This document shows, piece by piece, positions 47,016 through 57,804 of a DNA stretch of 64,000 nt. The DNA comes from Prillingera fragicola (taxonomy: Eukaryota > Basidiomycota > Tremellomycetes > Trichosporonales > Trichosporonaceae), in contig BEDY01000010.1 in the NCBI GenBank assembly GCA_002335605.1, positions 248,001 to 312,000 of the forward strand, in the 5' to 3' direction. The notes below the pieces were generated by a model. The model was not told the origin of the DNA. It saw nothing but the letters and a program-made list of their open reading frames with translations, and did not search any database. Position numbers and translations under genes: made by a program. Numbering within the stretch: the stretch's first letter is position 1; each line of letters opens with the position of its first letter.

Positions 47016-48398
47016 TCAGTCATCATCACTGTCGTCGTCGGAACCCGCGAAAATATCATTGTCCTTGAAACGCTGTCTGCGAGATTTAGCTCGGCACCAG
47101 GGCCTCAACGTACGCTTCAGACTTGACGCGCTTCACACGAGGCTCGTCGGCCACAGTATCGGCAGTACGCTTGCCACCGGCCTTTTCTGGAGTGTCTGGA
47201 TTCTCGGAACCAGCGCCATTGGTAGCCCCCTCGTCTTTCTTGGCTGCCTCGGAGCCGTCCTTTGCGGCAGGCTCGTGGAAGCGAACTGACTCCTTCTTGC
47301 CAGACTTCTTGTTTTTCTCATGCTGGGCTTTCAGATCCTGGCTGGTCAGTAAGCCTCCAGTATCTTGGCTTACCTTGATCTCATCGACGGACAGGAGCTC
47401 AGTCGATTGGTAGATCGAAGAGCGCAGCTTGGTAGGGTGCTTCGAGTCAATGCCGACAACAGTGTAAAGGTCCGACTTGCAGGAGCGAGACTCGATCCCG
47501 TGTTCCAAAATCATAGCTTTCAGAATCTGCCAATCAGCCTTGCGGTAACAACCCACACGTACCTTGCGCGCGAGGTCCTCGTCATAGACGTTGGCAAAGT
47601 ACATGCAAATGAGGTGGGGGCGCTGCCTGTCAGCGTCGTCGGCGCAACTGCCTCACCTCATCGCCCGCTGAAGTAGCAACTTTGGCTGTGTCGACGCCTG
47701 CTTCTTTGAGGGGTCCATTTGCCACAGAGCGGGCCACAGCGGCCCAGATGCCGTCCACGCTGTCTGGGCTCGGGAACAACAGCCTGCCGTCAGTTTGTGC
47801 CTCTGGTCGCGACCTCACCATTTGCCGCACGTCCAATTTGCGTCAACACTAATCTTCTTGAGCGCAGCAGTAGCCTCCTTGAGGGCCTGAGAGTCAGCAC
47901 ACATCCATCAGAATGTCAATTACCTCGTCTTTCCAACCCTTCTTGCCTTTGACCCCGCTCTTGGCACGGGCAGGGATCGAGTCATCAGCCTAGGTCGTCA
48001 GAAGTTGACGCCTCGACAAAGCTTACATCAATCTCTTTCAGGCGTTTCTCCAGCCCATCCACTGGAAATGATCAGTGCCATTCAGATACACGGGTACTTA
48101 CTAACGGACATTCCTTTCCCAACGGCAAGAGATTCGTCTCGTTCCTCTGGGTCCTCTATTTTTTGACCATTGCTGACCCAGATCCACTGTCGAGGTCAGC
48201 CACGGCTACTGCTTCCGTGCATGACGCTGGACAACATACGGGCGCGTCGGCAGTGGTAAACACACTTGGGCGGTACTGTAGTGTTAGGGCACACGCGCGT
48301 AGAGGTCAAAGAGAGGAGCCTACCTTTTTGATAAACTCGTCTATAGAGAGAGAATGATCTGGAGTCCAATAGTACTTTACCCTGTTGTCTGCAGCCAT
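47016..48398 (-). CDS. UPF0696/DUF1917 (Bles03-like) protein
   Basis: Eleven exons on the minus strand (48398-48324, 48275-48240, 48186-48102, 48061-48027, 47989-47924, 47886-47819, 47783-47657, 47622-47563, 47526-47374, 47337-47114, 47076-47016) encode 329 residues. Introns are 34-53 nt. Landmarks of the DUF1917/UPF0696 family are APWIWVSNG, a Cys/Trp segment ANWTCGKWLLF, DGIWAAVARSVANG, AKVAT, RPHLICMYFANVYDEDLARK and KSDLYTVVGIDSKHPTKLRSSIY. The human relative is C11orf68/Bles03; its fold resembles eIF4E-like proteins but its function is unknown. The C-terminus is charged with a basic KRVKSE segment, and after the last intron an acidic tail (SDDDSDDD). The final intron was accepted because it restores this typical tail; without it the protein stops 6 residues into the intron. 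The gene is divergent from listerin. Confidence 0.83.
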
Positions 48399-48692
48399 TG
48401 TGACTCTGGGAATGACAAGAGATAGAACGAAGAGAACGCGTTTGTTGTTTATGAGCAGCCTCTGATCGACCGGATTCAGGTGACGTGTGTGGGGAGGGAA
48501 GGTGGAGGTCAGGACGCGGGATCAAATCAGAGGGAAGGTGGAGGCCACGTGGTGTTACGTCGTTGAGTTATTTGATTCCGCATTCCCCAGGCCTCCTCCT
48601 GGCAGATGATGCTGGTTTCTTTACGCTGCTGCGATAACATCCATCCTCTTGCCATTCCCACTTTCTCTTTCCCCTTTCCACTTCACTCCATC
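48399..48692. promoter_or_regulatory. Divergent promoter region UPF0696 / listerin
   Basis: A 294-nt gap between divergent start codons must serve both genes. It is T/C-rich just before the listerin start. No specific element was identified. Confidence 0.45.
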
Positions 48693-51600
48693 ATGTCTAG
48701 GCAAAAGGGAGCAAATACATCAGCCACAGCGGCAACACGCAAAAAGCACGCAAAAAAGGCAGGCAAAGATCAAGACGACGTCGACGTCAAAGCACCACCT
48801 CAGCGAGGACAGAAGAAGGGTCCAAACGGAAAGAAGTTGTCAAAGGCTCAGCGCAAAGCTCTCCCAAAGATCAAGCAGTACATTCCCCCTCCAAAGCCTC
48901 CTGCACCTCCCATTCCAGACCCTCTCGACGGTCTTGGTCTCGCACGCACGCTACCTGCCGAGCTCGTCGTCATACTTCGCCGGCTCGGCAAGAAGGACGA
49001 TGTAACGCGACGCAAGGGTCTGGACGAGTTGCGAGAGCAGTGGATCACGCCCCTTTTGCAGACGCCCACGACCGAAGATGAGGAGATTGAGCGCGACATA
49101 AAGGAGGCCGCTGTCCTCGCTGCGATTCCCGTATGGGTGCACAATCTCGCATCACTTTTGCAGTCGCCTTCGCATAGGGGCGTCGCCTTGCAACTGCACG
49201 ATGACCTCCTCATGGTCCCAGAGATCCGCGGAGCCATTGTGGATGGCATTGCACTGGCATACCTTCCTGGCACACAGGACCGTGACGTGCTCGGATCATG
49301 GCTCGTCGCTGCGCTCGAGGAGGGCAGGCGAGGTGGCGGACAGGCGCTCAAGATGTGGGATGAGACAGCCATGTTCGGATCCGTGACCACTGACTCTTCC
49401 GACTCGGCCTACACCAAACAATTCGACATTACACCGCATCTTTCAGCCCTCGCCGAGTATCTTTCGCTCTCCATTCTCGACCCCCAGACCCTGCATCGCG
49501 ATATCCACCCTCCCCCTATACAGTCGGCGTTCAATGCGCCGGCGGGCAAGGAGATTAAATCGGCCAAGGGAGGCAAGAACGCCAAGGGTCGGCCAACTCC
49601 GGTAGCAACACCACCACCTCCTCAGCCCGAGGAGGACCCAGAGGTTGCAGAGGAGCGCTGGACACGCTACCGCGTTGGCGGTCTGGTGGGTCTCGCATGG
49701 CTCCTCCAGAAGCTCGCTGCCACTGGCGTTGTCGCCCTACCCGAGGACCTGATGGCGCTGCTGTCGAACCCCGTTCTCTGGTCGGCTCTCGGCACCTCGT
49801 CACACTTGCCAGACCTCGTCCCCATCGGACAGTACCCACCCATCCGCCGCGCAGCCTACAACCTGCTTGCCGCATTCATGGATTCGTACCCTGCCGAAGT
49901 CGAGCGACCCGACATGCTCCAGCTGCTCTCAGCTACTGTGCTGGGCAACTGCTGGGCCGAGAAAGAGAGTGTCGTCTGGGAGTCCGCTGGACCTACCATT
50001 GTCAAGTTCCTTGCTAGTGAGTATCACGCCCACAATAATGCTGACCATGCAGAGTACCGACAGTCCTGGGAGCTCGCTGCTGCTTTATCGAGCAGCGACG
50101 CGCCTGATTCCGGAGGCGATATTAACGGCGATGACGACGACGACGATGATGATGATGATGACAACGACGATGACGAAGACGAAGACGACGATGAGACCGA
50201 GCCGCCAAGTCGCACGGATACGCCCAGTGGAGCCGCAACACCAGCCCGAGTATCATCGTCCAAGGCTTTCGATGCGTTCCTCAAGTTCATCTCGACCATC
50301 TGCCCCACCGTGCCGCACCTCACGTACCCTCTCCTCATTGTGGTCATTTCCACGCTTCCTGCAAGCATCCTCCCTTTGGCCTCCGGACCCAGCATTCCCC
50401 TCCAGAACTTGTTCTCTCACCTGTGGTCGCCAGTTGACGCTCGCCTGTTGTCAACCCACACGCTCGGAAGGCAGGCATCGTCCTTCCAGGCCTTTTTGCA
50501 GTCGGCAGTCGAAGCTACCCTGTACCTCATCACCAAGGCCCATGCCGCTGGTGAGGCGGAAACGGCCGAATACCTGGTCAATGACCAGTTGGGCAACCGC
50601 GTCTGGGCCGAGGGTGTCATCACCATGGGTGCCAAGGGCGGACGCCGTGGCGAGTCTCCAGTCGAGACCGAGGCCAAGATAGCCGCGAGAGCCATCCCCA
50701 CGCTTCTTGGATTGGGCGGCGAGCTTGTCGTGCCATTCCTGAACAATGTGGCGCGCTCGACTCTCGCGGCCTGCTTCCCTGTGGAGGCGGGCAAGCAGGT
50801 CGCTTTTCTTCCCCGCTCATTGAATGCTCTCACAGCCTTGAGGGCAGCGCCGGCGGTTGAAAAGCCCATTGACGACATTATCCTCAAAATAGCCGAGGGC
50901 TGCACCGAGCGCCTCTTTGATTTACTGCCCGAAAACGCAGCGGCGGCGTCGTCGCAAGCTGAGGCACTGGTCGGCATCCTCATCGCCCGCAAGGATCTGT
51001 TCCCCGAGGAAGGGGTCGAGGTGCTTTCTCAAGGCCTGCAGGCTCACTTCCCCGAGATCGTGGCTGCTCTGACCCCGAACCTCGTCGCGGCTCTCTTTGA
51101 CGCCACGGTGGCTGTCGCTAGCCAGTCGGAGAGTAACGCGTTGCGGCACGTCCTCTGGAGCTATGTCAAGTCGGATGCTCCTCAGACTGCCCGCTTTGCC
51201 ACTTTGACAGGTATTCTCGAGTCGCGTTCAGAGGGCCTGCTTGTGGAGGCTAGCTTGGACGAGATTGCGGCCGAGGCTGCTCGTGCCGCCCTGGCCACTG
51301 ACGACCCGACTGCGCTCGCTATTGCCAAGACGTCGATTTCTAGCAAGGGTGAGTTGACGCATTGGACGAAACTGACGAGTACAGGATGGCTCTCGATGGA
51401 GAAGCGCGATCAGATTCTCAACCATGGCCGTGGCATTATCCACGAGTGCGTGGACGATTTGCTCACTGTCGGTGGCGGGTCCAAGGTTCCTCTGACGGCC
51501 CTTGAAATGCTCAAGTCATACGCCGAGAGTGTAGACAAGATTGTCTTGTACGACCTGTGCGTTACCGCGCTCGTCGCGGTCCACCATCTGGTCGTTCTCC

Positions 51601-54293
51601 TCCCTCGCGTCCGCTCAGATATTCCTATACCAGACACTGCCACATGGCTGTGGAAGGTCGCTGGCCACCTCACCGTGGACCACAAGATGGCGTTGGCAAA
51701 GGGTGTCTCTAGCTCTCTTGCCGAGCTGCTGGGCCGAGTCAACTGCCGTGCCGAGTGAGTGTTTCTTGCTTATCAATTGCTAACATACAGTCCCGGTGTT
51801 CTTGTGGATGTTGCTCTGGCCACCGACCTCGGCCAGTCGCCCACGCCCGCAGCAGTTGTGGCAACTTTGCTGCCACCAGCCGACGACTTGCTCGCCATCC
51901 TTGACAAGCATATGTCGCAACCTCCTCACCCCACCCTCTCGGTCATCGACCCCTTGGTGCCCGTGGTCTCGGAGATCCCAGAGTCCATCGCCCGGCCATC
52001 CGACTACGACCCGGCTGGACGATCGCGTGCCGCACGCTTTGCTGAGGCTGCACTGGCGCTCCTCCGCGCGGACCGCAACCTAGTCTCGTCGCACGCTTCG
52101 CTTCTCCATGTCGCTCTCGGCGCCATGTTGCTGTGCGAGGACGGAGCCGCGATCCCTGGCGCCGCCCGCGGCCTGTACAACGCGGAAGCATCGGCGATGC
52201 ACCTGGCACAGGTCGTTCGCGACGCCGAGGGTGCGCTGTCGTTCTCCCTCGCGCTCGTTGACGAGGTATCCCTCGCTTGGCACAAGGCCGCCGTCGAGCA
52301 GCTGCGCGCAGGCAAGCCCGCCCCCAACGCCGACTACCTCCAGCGCCTGTTTTCAGAACTCCGCTCCGAGGTCGAGGCCAAGGACGGCGACATTGCGCCG
52401 CGCGCGTTCCGCGAGGTCCTTGCGCGTCACCTCCAAAAGTGTGGCGCTGGCGAGGCCGAGGGCGAAGTGTGGCTCAACTATGCCATGGCCATGAGTGAGA
52501 AGATGCCCGATATCTCTCTCGCCGTCATTCACGCCATCAAGCCGTTGATGCTCGAGTCCAAGGCGTTTGCAACTGCCCAGAACCGCCTGGCCAACGCGCT
52601 CACGGGTGTATCGGTCAAGAATGCCAATGAAAAGGGTATTCCTGCCCTGCGCCTCCTCGTCGCTTCGGCCCCTCCCGCCGATGCCGCTGCAGTGTTTATA
52701 CCCCAGCAGCGGGCCGTGTTTGCGCTTCGCCACGTCGGTGGCTGGCTGACTTCCGAGGACGAGGCTGCGGATGACCTCGCCGACGAGATTGATCTCCGCA
52801 TCGCCGAGCTGTACACTGCCGTCGCGCCTGTTGTGCAGGACCTTCCTGGAGGACACTGGGACGCCATCTTTGACCTCGTGGAGGGTGCCTTGAGCTCGTG
52901 CTCGCTCGAGGACCAGACGTCGTACCCTTTGCTCTACGCTGGTCTGTGCCTCTTGCGGGAGATCCGCGACCTTTGCCAGACCAACAAAGCTCTCCGCGCT
53001 TCCTGGGTGGACAAGGACGCACACATGACGCTCGTGGTGCAGCTGTTCTTGCAGTGCCGCGACGCCAACTCTGTTCCTCTGCAAATGATCCACGCGCTTG
53101 TGCTGGACCTGCTCCAGGACGCGAGCGACAAGGTCATGGCCAAAGCTGGTCTGTCCGAGCTGTGCGACCTGCTCCGCCTGTCGACCTCGGCGACTATCCA
53201 GACCACGGCCTACCGCCTGCTCAGCAAGGTTGTGCGCGCCAATACGCTCGCGCTTGTCATCGAGGTTGAGGCCACGGTCTCGGACGAGCCCGAGTCTGGC
53301 CAGCGCCAGATCACCTTGCCTGCCGAACTCATCGCTATCGTCGAGGCGGGCAAGGACGTCGACTGGCACACGGACCCTCGGAGCGAGATTGTCCTCGGCC
53401 AGCTCCTTGCGTGGATGGCGATCATGGACCACTTTGATGACGCCTCGCGTACACTGCGGTGGGCATATCTGGACCAGCTTAACTCGAGCCGCCTGCTCGA
53501 GGAGAGCCTGCTCCCCCTGCTGTTCGCCATGCTTGGTGTCTCTGAGGTTGGCGCCTGGAACTTTGGAGCGATGCAGTACGCCGTTGACGAGTTCTACCCC
53601 GACCTGCTCGAGCCAGAGGAGCTGTGCGACCTCAGCCCCCTTGCGTCGCACGTCTACTACCGTGCGCTGGTCACTATTCCGTCAGCGATGCGCACCTACT
53701 ACGAGTCGCTCAAGGACCGCCAGCTCTCGCTCTCGCTGCTTACGTTTACCGCCAAAAACTACTCGCCCGTCATCATCCAGCACGAGTTTTCGGCTCTGCG
53801 CGAGGTCCGGGCTCTGGCTGCGCTTACCGAGGAGGGCCTCAGCGTCCGCATCGCGCAGGGCGGCGGCGCGTCCGTGGCCGGCGCAGGTGCCGCCGAGGCG
53901 ATCGCGAGCTACGTCGTGGACGAGCAGCCGATGGAGATCGGTATCCGCCTCCCGGCCGAGTTCCCACTGCGCGCCGTCGACGTGCGCGACCTGCGCCGCG
54001 TGGGAGTGCCGGAGAACAAGTGGCGTGGATGGCTCATGAGCGTCCAGCAGACGATCACGAGCCGGAACGGCCTGATTCTCGAGGCGCTTACGGTCTTCAA
54101 GAAGAATGTCGCGCTCCACTTTGAGGGCGTCGTCGAATGTGCCATCTGCTACTCTATCATCTCGCTTACGGACCGTACCCTGCCCACCAAGCCGTGCAGG
54201 ACGTGCAAGAACCGCTTCCACGGAAGCTGCCTGTTCAAGTGGTTCAACTCGAGCCACTCGAGCAGTTGTCCCATGTGTCGGTCGCTGTTCTAG
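48693..54293 (+). CDS. LTN1: Listerin E3 ubiquitin ligase (Ltn1)
   Basis: Four exons (48693-50016, 50053-51348, 51385-51754, 51791-54293) encode 1,830 residues, within the family range. All three introns are exactly 36 nt. The lysine-rich start MSRQKGANTSATAATRKK was preferred to an in-frame ATG 87 nt upstream. It leads into the conserved N-terminal domain (LDGLGLARTLPAELVVILRRLGKKDDVTRRKGLDEL). Long HEAT-like repeats follow, with an acidic run at about 480-500. The C-terminus has an RWD-like region and a RING (about 1775-1830) with CAICYSI, CRTCKNRFHGSC, LFKWFNSS and CPMC. Listerin is the ribosome quality control ligase that ubiquitinates stalled nascent chains on 60S subunits with Rqc2. Family assignment is firm from the RING and N-terminus. 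Confidence 0.95.
50130..50195 (+). repeat. GAY codon repeat encoding an acidic run in listerin
   Basis: About 22 consecutive GAT/GAC/GAA/GAG codons, with one AAC, encode a poly-Asp/Glu stretch in a linker of listerin. The nucleotide repeat is slippage-prone, so length variation between strains is likely. Confidence 0.85.
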
Positions 54294-54610
54294 GCGCGAG
54301 GTTGAGAACAGAACAACACTTGGAAGGAATGAAGAAGTACTCTTTGCCTCGTACAGAAACGAGGGTAATAACCTTTTTGTGTCGTCTGATAGATCTTGTC
54401 ATCACCATGAATCATTGCATAGACTGAATAAAACCACCCGTCTACTCTATACGCTGGGCTGCTGGGCCTCTTCGGCTACCCTTGTCTGCGGGTCCTCGCC
54501 ATGGCCCTTCGCCAGCCTGGGCTCGCGCACGAGCTCCCTACGCCGGCGACACGCCGAACGTCTACTACTACTACAGTATCCTAACCGCCCTCCGAGCCTC
54601 GGCGGACAGC
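54294..54610. other. Intergenic region between convergent genes
   Basis: About 320 nt between the listerin and NF-YB stops. A polyadenylation-like AATAAA at about 54427 lies downstream of listerin. No gene recognised. Confidence 0.45.
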
Positions 54611-55556
54611 CTACTCGTCGCGACGCTTGGTGGCGCGCGCCTTTTTGCGGCGCGCATCGCCGTCCTCGTCGTCGGCACCGCGCTTCAGGTCGGCGTCGTC
54701 GTCGGCGCTAGGCTGGTTTTGCCTCTGGCGCGCCTGGTTGATCTGGTGCTGTGGGTGTTAGCATAGTTGTGCACGAAAAGGCGGGCCGTGGCTGAACTCA
54801 CCTCACGGTACTTTGCCAGGTACACCTTGAGGACGCCTTCGTAGTTGTCGAAACCGAGGGTGCGCATCGACGTGAGAATGTCCTCGCCGTTGATCGTCTT
54901 GCGCTTCTCGTTCAGACACTTTTCGGCGGCCTCGGACGTCTAGCACTGGTCAGCGTCGCTGGAGCGCTTTTTGCCGAAACGGCAGGAGAGCAGGAAGCTA
55001 CTCACAATAAAGCTGATAAACTCGGAGACGCACTCCTGCACACACTCCTTGGCCTCCTTGGAGACCTTGGCAGTCGTTGGGAGCGAGTTCTTCATGATAC
55101 GCGACACGTTGGCGATCTGGGACGTCAGCGCTGGCGTGCGGAAGCCTCCTCCGGGATGTCCGCTTGCAAAAACACGGAGGTTCACGCAATGTTTTTGCCG
55201 ACGGCAGCGCACCCAACGACAAAGGTCGATACGACTTATAGGAGCGTCGGACTAGGCCATCCACCCTACCAGAGTCTTCGCCAGGTCGCCCTCACGAAGC
55301 TGGCTTGCGCCAGTGTCGTGGAGAGCGGCATCGCACAGTCGTGGCCACCCAAGGCGCCACCTCCACTTTGTCGTATCGACGCCATCTTGCCCCTCGACGC
55401 GCGCGCCTAGAGACTGCAACTCACAGGAAGCCACCTATCCTGCTCACGGAACTCCTCTACCTGCTCATCGGTAAAGCCAGGCAGCTGGGTCGGCGCGGGT
55501 GCAGCGACCCCGCTTGCCGCGGCGCCGTTCGGCGCGAGGTTCGGGAGCTCGGCCAT
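54611..55556 (-). CDS. HAP3: NF-YB/HAP3 CCAAT-binding factor subunit
   Basis: Four exons on the minus strand (55556-55425, 55116-55006, 54939-54802, 54748-54611) encode 172 residues. The histone-fold domain runs from about 40 to 130: REQDRWLP joined across a 308-nt intron to [13 protein letters not shown], then [41 protein letters not shown] and [22 protein letters not shown]. This is nearly the NF-YB consensus (DNA- and NF-YC-binding). The C-terminus is basic-acidic ([26 protein letters not shown]), possibly a nuclear localisation signal. With HAP2 and HAP5 it forms the CCAAT-binding complex that governs respiration, iron and redox genes in fungi. The in-frame region upstream of the chosen ATG is open but looks like leader. 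Confidence 0.95.
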
Positions 55557-56068
55557 ATGTGTACCCAGGGCTGGGGTGTGCCGAGTCGAAGGGACGCGAG
55601 AGGAGAGCGACGCCGCAACTTGCTGGGTGCGACACGCTTTTGGCGTTGATGGGCCGTGAGGGTGTGGCCGTGTTGGGTAAAGAGGTGGGTGTTCGGTGGG
55701 AGAGGTCGATGTGGTTGTGCGGAGATGAGAAAGATGGGCCGGGAAAAACAGCCAAACGGAAACGGAAGGAAAAGGAGGCCGAGCCGAGCAACAGTGTGTT
55801 CTCGGTTCGACGTCGATCTGGGTATGCACAGTGTTCGCGGAGTCTGGTCAAAGCGAGGGTGGAGAGCTGCTGTGCCGACTAGATGATGAGCTGCAAAGGC
55901 GAGGAGCGACGAGCAAGAGAGTGCAAGAGAGAGTAGAGATGGTAAATGGTGGCGACCCCGTTTATCATTTTCAGGCACGGCTCCGGCGAAACCACCCCTG
56001 GACCTCCGTCCTAAGATCATGTTGTCTTCAGACACTTTGGCAATCACCATCTACCTTGCATAGCGACA
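55557..56068. promoter_or_regulatory. Divergent promoter region NF-YB / UBE2J-like
   Basis: About 510 nt between divergent starts. It contains the promoters of the NF-YB gene and the E2 gene. No specific element is claimed. Confidence 0.4.
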
Positions 56069-57448
56069 ATGTCGGCAGCAGCATCATCTTCAGCAGCAGC
56101 AGCACGGCCGCGCGTCAACCTGCGTTCAAGCGCAGTCAAGCGTATCATGCAAGAGGCAACAGAGCTCGCAGACCCCGACACTGACGACTTTGTCGCCGCC
56201 CCACTCGAAGTACGTGTCAAGATGTGATGTGGTCGCGCCGAGCTTCGGTAAACCGTCGCCGCTGATCTCCCCACCAACATCTGAGCATGGCACAGGTGAA
56301 AGATCATGACTGACGCTCCAGAGCGATATCTTTGAGTGGCACTGCACGCTCCGCGGCGTCGCAGGAACTGATTATGAAGGTGGTGAGTCAAAAGTTGGGT
56401 GGCGACTGCCTTGCTGGCACTTTGGCACTGCACCAGTCCACCGTGCACTCCAGCCGTCCCGCTGCCAGAGCTGTCATGCTGAGCACCTGTTCAGGTCTGT
56501 ATCATCTCCGAATCATCTTGCCCGCCAGCTATCCCATGAGTGCACCCGACATTGTCCTCTTGACGCCCAACGGCCGCTTCGAGCTTGGCAAGAAGGTGAG
56601 CCGCCGATCGGCCGAATGATGACCATCACGTACACCTTGCTGACGGCCAGATCTGCATCGACGGTCTGACCTCCTTCCATGCCGGGTCATGGCAGCCTGC
56701 CTGGGGTGTGCGCACGGCCATTACGGGTCTGCGTGCATTCTGGACACAGGACGGCGAAGCATTGAGCGCAATCGGCGCACTAGACTATCCGAAAGAGGAG
56801 CGTCGGCGCCTGGCCAAGGCCTCACGCGAGTGGACCTGCCCGACCTGCAAGGAGCAGAATATTGCGCTGCTCCCCGATGCCCCTCCCAAGGCAAAGGATG
56901 AGGCTGCTCCTCAGAGCCCAGTTGCCGGGGTCGCCGCAGTCTGCAGTGGTGCGCAGCTGCACAGCCAAGCTGAGCCAGCGGCAACTACTCTGCCTCCAGT
57001 GCAAGAGGACGCGACGGTCACGCCCACGCCGACAGTAACAGCCCCACCTCCAGCGGCACCGGCACAAGCAGTCGACGCCGCAGCCCAGCGCAACGGCGTT
57101 CCACCCACGACAGCCATGCCCGTACCAGCTCCAGCAGCACCACTGCCAGTCATCACCCCCGCGCCGGCAGCGGTAGTAACAGCAGGACCACCACCGCCAG
57201 CACCCGGCGCACGCCCGGCCCTCCCAGCCCCAGCCCCGCGCACCGCCCCGCCGCCGGCCATCACGCCCGCCCCGGCCGCAGCGCCGATGCGCGTGCCCCA
57301 GGGCTCGCCGATCCCGCCCGGCCTGGCGGCGATTGGCGGCGTGCGGCCAACGCCGACGAGGACGAGGGTGCGGACGACGCCGTTGTGGCTTGACGCACTC
57401 ATTGCGCTGCTCGTCGCTATTCTCATGGCCATGCTGTTGAAGGGGTAG
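56069..57448 (+). CDS. Ubiquitin-conjugating enzyme E2 J (Ubc6-like), tail-anchored
   Basis: Four exons (56069-56209, 56322-56382, 56495-56595, 56651-57448) encode 366 residues. The UBC fold is at about 18-165: AVKRIMQEATEL, FEWHCTLRG, YHLRIILPASYPMSAPDIVLLTPNGRFELGKK, then the active-site cysteine C103 in ICIDGLTSFHAGSWQPAWG. The TPNGRF motif replaces the HPN triad of most E2s, a hallmark of the UBE2J/Ubc6 group. A Pro/Ala-rich linker follows, and residues about 345-364 form one TM segment at the extreme C-terminus (LDALIALLVAILMAMLL). It should be a tail-anchored ER enzyme facing the cytosol that works in ER-associated degradation. The residues after the UBC core contain CPTCKEQN, a two-Cys segment also seen in UBE2J1-like proteins. 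Confidence 0.93.
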
Positions 57449-57804
57449 TCGCCATGTGGGCGACTAGGTGGGGAGCAGACACGTAAAGGGGTTTCGACTT
57501 TGTATCTAGAAAACACAACGACGTAGCGAGCAGATGATGTATACAGTTCAGAAGAAGCAGCTGGTACTGGTGGCGATCACTAGATGAAACTCGTGCATAT
57601 CGTCTCTCGTACTGTAGGGTATCGCGCGAGGGGACACCAGTACGGCTCCCCAGCGCCTTCGCCTCGCCTAACTTCGCCACAACAAACAAAACAGCAACGC
57701 CGCGTGCGTCAACGGCGCTTTGAAAACCGTCGTTAAAAAGAGAAACTGAGACCCCCACCAAACCTCTAATTCCCACTTGATGAAAGCAGGACATGGACCG
57801 GAAA
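57449..57804. other. Intergenic region between convergent genes
   Basis: About 355 nt between the E2 and epsin stop codons. Contains both 3' ends. No other feature recognised. Confidence 0.4.

Noticed and set aside
48606..48692. Upstream in-frame ATG for listerin
   Set aside because: The extra 29 residues are hydrophobic and look like translated leader; the ATG at 48693 begins the lysine-rich segment expected for the family.
52353..53651. 432-codon minus-strand open frame opposite listerin
   Set aside because: It overlaps conserved listerin coding sequence and has no recognisable domain; an antisense shadow of biased codons.
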